Positions 14,284 to 18,852 of a stretch of DNA of 18,852 nt are shown here, one piece after another. The DNA is from JAJPHT01 sp035526585. Its GTDB lineage: Archaea; Thermoplasmatota; SW-10-69-26; JACQPN01; JAJPHT01. The first letter of the stretch is position 1. Each line of letters opens with the position of its first letter. A model generated the notes under the pieces. That model saw only the letters and a list, made by a program, of their open reading frames with translations. It made no database searches and was not told where the DNA came from. The translations under genes were made by a program, and so were the position numbers. The stretch is from assembly GCA_035526585.1 (NCBI GenBank), contig DATLCC010000071.1, positions 1 through 18,852 on the forward strand, in the 5' to 3' direction.

Positions 14284-14286
14284 CCG

Positions 14287-14775
14287 ATGCGCATCCACAT
14301 CATCGTCGCCGCGGCGGAGAACGGCGTCATCGGCCGCGACGGCCAGATGCCGTGGCGCATCCCCGAGGACCTGAAGCGCTTCAAGGCGCTCACCATGGGC
14401 CACCCCATCGTGATGGGCCGCAAGACGTGGGAGAGCATCGGGCGCCCGCTCCCGGGCCGGGAGAACGTCGTCATCACGCGCCAGAAGCTCGAGCTGCGGG
14501 GCGCCACGGTCGTGCACTCGCTCGACGAGGCGCTCGCCCACGTCGCCGCGCGAGAGGCGGGCGACGCGTTCGTCATCGGCGGCGGCGAGATCTACGCGCA
14601 GGCGCTCCCGCGCGCCGACGTCGTGCACCTGACGCGCGTCCACGGCCCCTTCGAGGGGGACGCGCGCTTCCCGCCCCTTGGCACCGAGTGGCGCGAGGTC
14701 GCCCGGGAGGCGCGCCTGCAGGAGATGCCGGAGCGGCTGCGCTTCGACTTCGTGACGTACGAACGGGCGCGCTAG
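14287..14775 (+). CDS. folA: Dihydrofolate reductase
   Basis: A 162-residue DHFR reducing dihydrofolate to tetrahydrofolate with NADPH. Visible motifs are the N-terminal strand and Met20-type loop, AENGVIGRDGQMPWRIPEDLKRFK, with the catalytic acid D28 (D27 in E. coli), then VMGRKTWESIGRPLPGRENVVITR (cofactor binding) and FVIGGGEIYAQALP. Length matches the family. ATG 14287 starts at the first strand; GAGGGA lies about 11 nt ahead. It follows thyA on the same strand, and the two form the standard dihydrofolate cycle. No promoter box precedes it, so transcription from thyA is likely. Confidence 0.95.
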   Translation: MRIHIIVAAAENGVIGRDGQMPWRIPEDLKRFKALTMGHPIVMGRKTWESIGRPLPGRENVVITRQKLELRGATVVHSLDEALAHVAAREAGDAFVIGGGEIYAQALPRADVVHLTRVHGPFEGDARFPPLGTEWREVAREARLQEMPERLRFDFVTYERAR

Positions 14776-14801
14776 GTTCTTCTCCCCTCGCCTTCGGAAG
14801 C

Positions 14802-14953
14802 GTGGAGTTCCGGACCTTCATCATCGCGCTGGAGGTCCTCGCGCGCTCCTCGCCTGACGCGAGCGCCGCTTGCTCGACCGACTGCGCGTGAAGCTCCAGC
14901 TCGCCGCAGAAGACTGCGTCGCGCTCGAGGCCAAGCTCAGCGGCGCCGTTTGA
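14802..14953 (+). pseudogene. Possible frameshifted small-gene remnant after DHFR
   Basis: Two short frames read like parts of one helical protein. GTG 14802 gives VEFRTFIIALEVLARSS and then runs to TGA 14889-14891. From 14858, another frame gives RERRLLDRLRVKLQLAAEDC and on to TGA 14951-14953. Joining them needs one frameshift near 14855. It could equally be plain spacer, since almost any frame in such GC-rich DNA is open. No family was recognised. Confidence 0.2.
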
Positions 14954-15251
14954 CGGGCCGCCAAGCGAACTGATCGTAGTCGACGTACCCCTCGCGGATC
15001 GGGATCCCCTCCGCCTCGAGCTTCGCGTACTGCGCGAACCGGTATTCGGGATCCTGGATGACGATGCGACCGTCCTTCGCCAGCACGCGCCACCAGGGCA
15101 AGCCGTGGCCCACGCGCAGCGCGTAGCCGACCATGCGCGCCGAGCGTGGCGAGCCGGCCAGCTCCGCGACGAGCCCATACGAAGCAACCTTGCCGCGCGG
15201 GATCTTCCGGACCACGTCGTGGACGCGCTGGAAGAAGGGCGTCGTCGCCAC
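14937..15251 (-). CDS. Alkyltransferase-like (ATL) protein of the MGMT fold
   Basis: A 104-residue protein equal to the DNA-binding domain of O6-alkylguanine-DNA alkyltransferases. ATL proteins bind alkylated guanine and flip the base, but they cannot transfer the alkyl group and instead hand the lesion to nucleotide-excision repair. Seen here: the helix-turn-helix with Y25 in KVASYGLVAELAG, the Arg-finger segment SARMVGYALR (R39), and P52-W53-W54-R55 where true alkyltransferases have PCHR. The reactive Cys is thus Trp, as in other ATLs. GTG 15251 gives the normal ATL length; ATG 15317 would add 22 residues without homology. A CTTGA box lies about 26 nt upstream of the GTG (minus strand TCAAG). 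The gene stands alone, divergent from the adenosyltransferase. Confidence 0.87.
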   Translation of the reverse strand: MATTPFFQRVHDVVRKIPRGKVASYGLVAELAGSPRSARMVGYALRVGHGLPWWRVLAKDGRIVIQDPEYRFAQYAKLEAEGIPIREGYVDYDQFAWRPVKRRR

Positions 15252-15303
15252 GTGTCGCCAGCTTCCCAAACAGGCTTGACCCTTCGCGCTCGCGAAAACG
15301 AAG

Positions 15304-15364
15304 CCACTAAGAAACACGAAGGATCGGGAAACGCAGTCCGCTCATCTCCGTGGCCCTCCGTGGC
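15304..15364. repeat. Possible dispersed intergenic repeat remnant
   Basis: Between ATL and the adenosyltransferase: CCACTAAGAAACACGAAGGA (15304-15323), then CTCCGTGGC twice, at 15346-15354 and 15356-15364. The wording (CCACTAAG, ACACGAAGG, CTCCGTGGC) resembles short non-coding repeats I recall from many environmental genomes. Only one copy is visible here, so the assignment is tentative. Confidence 0.25.
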
Positions 15365-15390
15365 TTCGTCTGCAGCCCGGCGGCGAAGGG

Positions 15391-15395
15391 CTATC
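15391..15395 (+). promoter_or_regulatory. Promoter box (CTATC) of the cobalamin adenosyltransferase gene
   Basis: CTATC (with GGG before it), centred 28 nt before ATG 15421, consistent with a leaderless transcript. Confidence 0.4.
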
Positions 15396-15420
15396 CATCT
15401 CTTCGGGCCTGCGCGACACG

Positions 15421-15963
15421 ATGGCGCGCATCTCGACTGGGACCGGCGACGACGGCACGACGGGCCTCGTCGGGGGCCAGCGCGTGAAGAAGACGAGCGC
15501 CCGGGTCGCCGCGATCGGCGCGGTCGACGAGGCGAACGACGCGCTCGGCCTCGCCGCCGCCTTCGCGACGCGCCCCGCGCTCGTCGAGCTGATCCGCAGC
15601 CTCCAATCCGACCTCTTCACGCTGGGCGCCGACTTCGCCGCGCCCGAAGGCGCGCAGACGCTCCGCATCACGCCCGCCATGGTGGCGCGCCTCGTCGCGA
15701 TGGAGGACGCGCTGGAGGCGAAGCTTCCGCCGCTGCGCCACTTCATCCTGCCCGGAGGCACGCCGGCGGCCGCCTACCTGCAGCTCGCGCGCAGCTTCGC
15801 CCGCCGCGCGGAGCGCGAGGCATGGCGCGTCGCCGAGACCGAGCCCGTGTCGAAGGATGCGCTCATCTACCTCAACCGGCTGAGCGATCTCCTGTTCCTC
15901 CTCGCGCGCGAGGAGAACGTGCTCGCGGGCGTCAGCGAGCCGCCATGGGCAGGGCGGTCGTGA
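15421..15963 (+). CDS. Cob(I)alamin adenosyltransferase, PduO type
   Basis: A 180-residue ATP:corrinoid adenosyltransferase that makes adenosylcobalamin for B12-dependent enzymes. The ATP-binding N-terminus is TGTGDDGTTGLVGGQRVKK. The helical-bundle motifs are GAVDEANDALGLA, LQSDLFTLGADFA, FILPGGTPAAAYLQLARSFARRAERE and YLNRLSDLLFLLAREEN. Length and motif order are normal for the PduO family. The start ATG 15421 lies 28 nt from a CTATC box and has no Shine-Dalgarno sequence, so it is probably leaderless. No other cobalamin or B12-dependent gene is in view. Its 3' end overlaps the convergent LysE gene by 32 bp. Confidence 0.94.
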   Translation: MARISTGTGDDGTTGLVGGQRVKKTSARVAAIGAVDEANDALGLAAAFATRPALVELIRSLQSDLFTLGADFAAPEGAQTLRITPAMVARLVAMEDALEAKLPPLRHFILPGGTPAAAYLQLARSFARRAEREAWRVAETEPVSKDALIYLNRLSDLLFLLAREENVLAGVSEPPWAGRS

Positions 15964-16576
15964 CGGCGTACCAGGCCATGACGATCGCGAAGATGGCGAG
16001 CACCACCGCCGCGCCGTAGGAGACGAACTCGCTCAGGCGCTTCAGCCGCGCGCCGCCGGCCGTCGCGAGCGCGGCCCACGCGATCGTCCACAGCACGAGG
16101 CCGGCGAAGAAGCCGACCGCCGTGGCCCAACCGAGGATCGTGAGCATGCTGCTCCCCGCGGTGAGCCACCATCCCCAGTTGAAGGGGCTCGTGACGACGA
16201 TGAGGTACGCCTTGCCGAACTCCCTTGCGCCGCTCATGGGGACGTCATCGGCGTCCGATCCGAGCTTCGAGCCTGCGCGGCGCGCCGTGCGCCACGCTCC
16301 GATCGCGAACCAGGCCATGAGGGCGGCGCCGACGAGCGCGAAGAGGACCTTCAGCCACGTGAACGCCTCCACGATGCGCAAGAGCCCGAAGAACGTGAGG
16401 AGGAGCATCGTCATGTCGCCGGTGAGCGCGCCGAGGCCGTACTGCCAGCCGGCCCAGAACCCGCGGCGCGCCGCAGCGTGCGCCATGAGCGCGTTCACCG
16501 GCCCCGGAGGCGCGGCGAGGCTCCACGCGAGGGCGATGCCTGCGACGAACGGAACGTCGAGAAGCGTCGGAGGCAC
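15932..16576 (-). CDS. LysE/RhtB-family membrane exporter
   Basis: A 214-residue inner-membrane protein of the LysE superfamily, which exports amino acids or related solutes. The N-terminus carries the family signature APPGPVNALMAHAAARRGFWAGWQYGLGALTGD, with six hydrophobic segments overall. The central loop is charged (RRAGSKLGSDADDVPMSGAREFGK), followed by SPFNWGWWLTAGSSML. The substrate cannot be told. The start codon is GTG 16576 (MPPTLLDVP). A T5 run in the minus strand lies 28 nt ahead, inside a GC-rich inverted repeat that also follows the small basic-protein gene. Confidence 0.88.
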   Translation of the reverse strand: MPPTLLDVPFVAGIALAWSLAAPPGPVNALMAHAAARRGFWAGWQYGLGALTGDMTMLLLTFFGLLRIVEAFTWLKVLFALVGAALMAWFAIGAWRTARRAGSKLGSDADDVPMSGAREFGKAYLIVVTSPFNWGWWLTAGSSMLTILGWATAVGFFAGLVLWTIAWAALATAGGARLKRLSEFVSYGAAVVLAIFAIVMAWYAVTTALPMAAR

Positions 16577-16591
16577 AGAAGAGTGGAGAAA

Positions 16592-16617
16592 GGCCGGGCG
16601 GAAAAACCTGCCCGGCC
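16592..16617. terminator. GC-rich inverted repeat enclosing an A5/T5 run
   Basis: GGCCGGGC (16592-16599) and GCCCGGCC (16610-16617), with two further G-C pairs and one bulged T around a five-A loop (16602-16606). On the minus strand it follows the basic-protein stop by about 30 nt and is followed by TTT, as in a terminator. The T5 is also exactly 28 nt before the LysE GTG start, so the element could instead be its promoter with flanking operator arms. Confidence 0.5.
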
Positions 16618-16645
16618 CATGGGAAGAAAGAGAAGTCAGAGGGCC

Positions 16646-16747
16646 TTACTTGGCCTTCTTGCGGGAGGCCTTCTTGCGGCCGCCCTTCTTCGCGGACTTC
16701 TTGGTGGTCTTGCGCGTCGCCTTGCGGGCTGCCTTCTTTGCTGCCAT
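16646..16747 (-). CDS. 33-residue Lys/Ala-rich basic protein (probable nucleic-acid binder)
   Basis: A tiny gene that is easily missed: ATG at 16747, TAA at 16646-16648. The protein starts MAAKKAARKATRKTTKKSAK and ends KKASRKKAK. By count it has 13 Lys, 4 Arg and 8 Ala among 33 residues and no acidic or aromatic residue. This composition matches histone-H1-like tails and the Lys/Ala-rich tails of bacterial DNA-binding proteins, so a role in binding DNA or RNA is inferred. A Shine-Dalgarno-like GAGGGTG lies nine bases before the ATG, and an AT-rich promoter area (unusual here) lies beyond it. A strong hairpin follows the stop. It sits between lysE and pth2 on the same strand. Confidence 0.75.
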   Translation of the reverse strand: MAAKKAARKATRKTTKKSAKKGGRKKASRKKAK

Positions 16748-16777
16748 TGGCTTTTACACCCTCGTGATGCCAATGAC
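16745..16777 (-). promoter_or_regulatory. Inverted repeat holding the start codon of the basic protein
   Basis: On the minus strand GTCATTGGC and GCCAATGGC pair over nine positions (one T.G wobble); the second arm contains the ATG and the loop contains the GAGGGTG ribosome site. If transcription starts upstream of 16777, this could hide the start codon. If it starts inside, the repeat may be a DNA operator. Confidence 0.4.
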
Positions 16778-16784
16778 ATTTGGT

Positions 16785-16803
16785 AGAATAAGAATGTTAT
16801 GAA
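16785..16803 (-). promoter_or_regulatory. AT-rich promoter region of the basic protein gene
   Basis: The minus strand reads TTCATAACATTCTTATTCT, much richer in A+T than anything else in the window. Two TATA-like candidates (TTCATAAC and TTCTTATT) would start transcription at about 16763-16775, leaving a short leader with a Shine-Dalgarno site. Confidence 0.45.
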
Positions 16804-16826
16804 AAGTTGCGAGTGAACACACGCGT

Positions 16827-16850
16827 CGTTGCGTGCTCGAACGCGCAACG
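16827..16850. terminator. Hairpin downstream of pth2
   Basis: CGTTGCGTG (16827-16835) and CGCGCAACG (16842-16850) form a 9-bp stem with one wobble around CTCGAA, about 63 nt after the pth2 stop. It may terminate pth2 or separate it from the basic-protein promoter. There is no T tract. Confidence 0.35.
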
Positions 16851-16912
16851 CGCGCTCCCTGCACGATATCGAATGCGCCCGGACGTGAAATAGCTGCCGA
16901 TTGATAGCAAAA

Positions 16913-17266
16913 CTAGTAAAGAGGGAGCTGCCCCGTCACTTTGTCGACGTCCATCGCGCGTCCCGGCCCCACGCCGAGCACGGTGATCGTTCCAGGAGCG
17001 AGCTCGGTGTGGCCCGCGTCCGCGATGAGGGAGGTCGTGAGCCCCGCCTTCTCGGCGGCGAGCTTGATGTCGAAGAGGGAGCGCTCGTCGTCCGCCTTCA
17101 CGACGACCTTCTTCTGCCCCTCGTTGTACCACGCCTCGAAGGCGTCCGGCTGGTGCCGCTTCGCCTTCAAGGCGCAATCGACGGCCGCGTGCCCGACCTG
17201 CGCCGCGAGCTTGCCGGCGCTCAGCTTCAGGTCCTTGCGGGCCACGATCACCATCTTCCTCTCCAT
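16913..17266 (-). CDS. pth2: Peptidyl-tRNA hydrolase, archaeal/eukaryotic Pth2 type
   Basis: A 117-residue enzyme that frees tRNA from peptidyl-tRNA dropped by ribosomes. It is a close match to Pth2 over its whole length: KMVIVARKDLKLSAGKLAAQVGHAAV at the N-terminus (K19 and H26 lie in the conserved active-site helix), the middle KKVVVKADDERSLFDIKLAAEKAGL, and the C-terminal IADAGHTELAPGTITVLGVGPG. The bacterial Pth fold is absent. ATG 17266 gives the usual length and is 27.5 nt from an AT-rich box that also serves the divergent reductase gene at 28.5 nt. Confidence 0.95.
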   Translation of the reverse strand: MERKMVIVARKDLKLSAGKLAAQVGHAAVDCALKAKRHQPDAFEAWYNEGQKKVVVKADDERSLFDIKLAAEKAGLTTSLIADAGHTELAPGTITVLGVGPGRAMDVDKVTGQLPLY

Positions 17267-17288
17267 CTAGAAGGGGCGAGAGGCGCCA

Positions 17289-17300
17289 ATCTATTTCTAG
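17289..17300. promoter_or_regulatory. Shared bidirectional promoter box of pth2 and the reductase gene
   Basis: ATCTATTTCTAG, the only AT-rich stretch in a 55-bp divergent gap. Its core CTATTT (17291-17296) is centred at 17293.5, which is 27.5 nt from the pth2 ATG (17266) and 28.5 nt from the reductase ATG (17322). Both mRNAs would be leaderless or nearly so. Confidence 0.55.
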
Positions 17301-17311
17301 AGCGGCCCCCT

Positions 17312-17321
17312 CGCTCGAGCG
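17312..17321. promoter_or_regulatory. 10-bp palindrome abutting the reductase start codon
   Basis: CGCTCGAGCG ends at the base before ATG 17322. Its GCTCGAGC core also occurs in the palindrome before the lipoprotein gene (4436-4447). Possible operator; such GC palindromes also arise by chance in this base composition. Confidence 0.25.
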
Positions 17322-18539
17322 ATGCGCGACGCCCTCCGCGACGTCCTTGTCGTCGGCGGTGGTCCTGTGGGCGGCCAGACGGCGCGTCTCCTTGCGCAGA
17401 AGGGGCACGACGTCCTCCTCGTCGAGGAGCACCCCAAGGTCGGGGAACCCGTGCAGTGTGCGGGCCTCTTCACCCCGCGGATCTTCGGCCTCGTCGACTT
17501 CCCGCTCTCGCGCGTCCATCTCAACGACGTCCGCGGCGCGAACGTCCACAGCCCCGGCGGCCACACCATCTCGCTCGATGGGGGCCAGACGATGGCGGTC
17601 GCGATCGACCGCGGCCAGTTCGACCGCGAGTGCGTCGATTCGGCCCGCCGCGCGGGAGCCGATGTGCGGACCGGCATCAAGGCCATCGCCGCGACGCGCG
17701 AGCCCGACGGGATGGCGGTGACGCTGCGTCACGCGGATGGCTCCGTCACGACCGAGCGCACGCGGCTCCTCGTCGGCGCGGACGGCGTCCAGAGCCAGGT
17801 CGCGAAGTGGTTCGGCCTCCCGCGCGCGCGGGAGATCGTCCCGTGCTACGGCGCGCAGGTCGAAGGCACGCGCCTCACGCCGACGCACGTCGAGATGTGG
17901 GTCGGGCAGGAGCGCGCGCCCGGCTTCTTCAGCTGGATGATCCCGACCTCGCCCGACGGGCGCGAAGGCAAGGTCGAAGTGGGAGTGGACATCAAGGCGC
18001 CCCACGGCGCGCAGCACTATTACGAGCGCATGTGGAAGGACGATGCCAGCGCGCGCTTCCTCGGCCCGGAGGCGAAGAGCTGCTTCGACATCTGCGGGTG
18101 CATCCCGCTGGGTCCGATCAAGCAGACCTCGGGCGAGCGGGTCGCCCTGGTCGGGGACGCCGGCGCGCAGACGAAGCCGACCTCGGGCGGCGGCGTGTAC
18201 ACGGGCCTCGTCTGCGCGGGCCACCTCTCCGACGTGGCCGACGAAGCGCTTCGGGCAGACGACCTCAGCGCGAAGAAGCTCTCCGAATACCACGACCGCT
18301 GGTACGCGGACGTCGGCCGCGAGCTCTACGTCGGCTGGCGGCTGCGCAAGGCGTTCATGCACCTGCGGGACGACCAGATCGAGGACCTCTTCCAGACTCT
18401 GGACGACCCGGAGCTCCTGGGCATGGTGAACATGCTGGGCGACATCGACTACCCCTCGAAGCTCGCGAAGCCCCTGCTCAAGAAGGCGCCTCAGCTGTTC
18501 AAGTACAGCGTGCCGTTCGTGAAGTCGCTCTTCGACTGA
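17322..18539 (+). CDS. Geranylgeranyl reductase family flavoprotein
   Basis: A 405-residue FAD enzyme of the group that saturates the geranylgeranyl chains of archaeal ether lipids (digeranylgeranyl-glycerophospholipid reductases). The N-terminal dinucleotide site is DVLVVGGGPVGGQTARLL (G12-G13-G14-P-V-G17), followed by LLVEEHPKVGEPVQCAGLF, a family hallmark. The second FAD site is GDAGAQTKPTSGGGVYTGL with D279. The substrate-side motif reads GFFSWMIP, close to the YxWxFP of the family with a Phe for the Tyr. The C-terminal part is helical and Lys-rich, suited to membrane association. ATG 17322 is set by the shared promoter box. The prenyl synthase earlier in the window belongs to the same lipid pathway. 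Menaquinone or other polyprenyl chains are alternative substrates. Confidence 0.92.
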   Translation: MRDALRDVLVVGGGPVGGQTARLLAQKGHDVLLVEEHPKVGEPVQCAGLFTPRIFGLVDFPLSRVHLNDVRGANVHSPGGHTISLDGGQTMAVAIDRGQFDRECVDSARRAGADVRTGIKAIAATREPDGMAVTLRHADGSVTTERTRLLVGADGVQSQVAKWFGLPRAREIVPCYGAQVEGTRLTPTHVEMWVGQERAPGFFSWMIPTSPDGREGKVEVGVDIKAPHGAQHYYERMWKDDASARFLGPEAKSCFDICGCIPLGPIKQTSGERVALVGDAGAQTKPTSGGGVYTGLVCAGHLSDVADEALRADDLSAKKLSEYHDRWYADVGRELYVGWRLRKAFMHLRDDQIEDLFQTLDDPELLGMVNMLGDIDYPSKLAKPLLKKAPQLFKYSVPFVKSLFD

Positions 18540-18552
18540 CGATGGCGCCGAA

Positions 18553-18604
18553 GCGACGAGAACCCGCAAACCGGGAAGACGCGGCGTTCGCGGGTTCGCG
18601 TTGT
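18553..18604. terminator. Hairpin between the convergent reductase and small membrane protein genes
   Basis: GAACCCGC (18560-18567) and GCGGGTTC (18590-18597) pair perfectly. After one mismatch the stem continues outward to about 18553 and 18604, with a 22-nt loop. It lies 21-58 bp after the reductase stop and 22 bp past the stop of the opposite gene. Terminator function is inferred from position. Confidence 0.4.
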
Positions 18605-18618
18605 TCCGGTCGGCGGAC

Positions 18619-18828
18619 CTATCGGCCGCGCATGCTGAGTTGCGAGGCCTCGCGCTCCATCTCCTTGAAGTTGGAGCGCGCGCGCATCGCGAACACGAGC
18701 GCGCAGACGAGAAGGATGAGCCCGGCGACGCCCGTGCCCCACGGGTCACCGAGGTACTTGTTGAGGACCGCGACGAGGAAGATCGCAAGGACGACCGCGA
18801 AGAGGATCAGGAAGACGAGCGCGAGCAT
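18619..18828 (-). CDS. Small membrane protein, two helices (5' end uncertain)
   Basis: At least 69 residues with two hydrophobic segments: MLALVFLILFAVVLAIFLVAVL and GVAGLILLVCALVFAM. A short loop NKYLGDPWG lies between them and a charged C-terminal tail (RARSNFKEMEREASQLSMRGR) follows. The family is not recognised. The frame stays open to the window edge (eight more codons, none a usual start), so ATG 18828 is the best start visible, but the gene may extend outside. It converges on the reductase gene. Confidence 0.6.
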   Translation of the reverse strand: MLALVFLILFAVVLAIFLVAVLNKYLGDPWGTGVAGLILLVCALVFAMRARSNFKEMEREASQLSMRGR

Positions 18829-18852
18829 CGTCGCGACGAGCGCGCGCTGGAA

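Noticed and set aside
16636..16848. 70-residue Arg/Pro-rich protein in another minus-strand frame over the basic-protein gene
   Set aside because: It runs through the promoter and is Arg/Pro-rich low complexity; the 33-codon frame has a ribosome site and a clean Lys/Ala composition.
1..18852. tRNA, rRNA, insertion sequences, integrases, toxin-antitoxin or defence genes
   Set aside because: I read both strands for these and saw no cloverleaf-like tRNA segment, transposase motif or defence-protein motif.

Overview
The window is a very GC-rich, tightly packed stretch of an archaeal chromosome. The archaeal markers are a Pth2-type peptidyl-tRNA hydrolase, a geranylgeranyl-reductase family flavoprotein of ether-lipid metabolism, a TrmB-type regulator, an archaeal-style type IA topoisomerase with C-terminal zinc ribbons, and AT-rich promoter boxes about 28 nt upstream of start codons, the spacing expected for leaderless archaeal mRNAs. 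Gene content and GC suggest an uncultured high-GC euryarchaeal lineage, perhaps Thermoplasmatota. That placement is inference; no rRNA is present.

Layout. 1-1927 (+): a surface-sugar cluster, the tail of a GmhA-type sedoheptulose-7-phosphate isomerase, a GmhB-type heptose bisphosphate phosphatase and a GT4 glycosyltransferase, with overlapping or abutting ends. 1911-3348 (-): a TrmB-like regulator followed by a small four-helix membrane protein. 3451-5944 (+): a polyprenyl diphosphate synthase and a secreted lipoprotein with Asp-box (sialidase-like) repeats. 5941-8033 (-): two overlapping ArsA/Get3-like ATPases. 8034-8409: the only long gene-free stretch, holding a 53-bp perfectly alternating purine/pyrimidine (Z-DNA-prone) tract in front of topA. 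8410-10641 (+): DNA topoisomerase I. 10660-13251 (-): a membrane protein, an unrecognised Cys-containing protein and a FAD/NAD(P) oxidoreductase. 13364-14775 (+): thymidylate synthase and dihydrofolate reductase, separated by an 18-bp tandem repeat. 14937-15251 (-): an alkyltransferase-like (ATL) protein. 15421-15963 (+): a PduO-type cobalamin adenosyltransferase. 15932-17266 (-): a LysE-family transporter, a 33-residue Lys/Ala-rich basic protein and Pth2. 17322-18539 (+): the geranylgeranyl reductase, sharing one promoter box with pth2. 18619-18828 (-): a small membrane protein at the window edge.

How the genes fit together. GmhA, GmhB and the glycosyltransferase probably make and transfer a heptose to a surface glycan. 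The prenyl synthase and the reductase belong to isoprenoid/ether-lipid metabolism. ThyA regenerates dihydrofolate that DHFR reduces. The two ATPases look like an obligate pair. Most of the window is housekeeping. I see no CRISPR array, insertion sequence, integrase, tRNA or rRNA. The strongest leads are the complementary P-loop substitutions in the ATPase pair, the Z-DNA-prone tract before the topoisomerase gene, the hidden tiny basic protein with its start codon in an inverted repeat, and the regular -28 promoter boxes.
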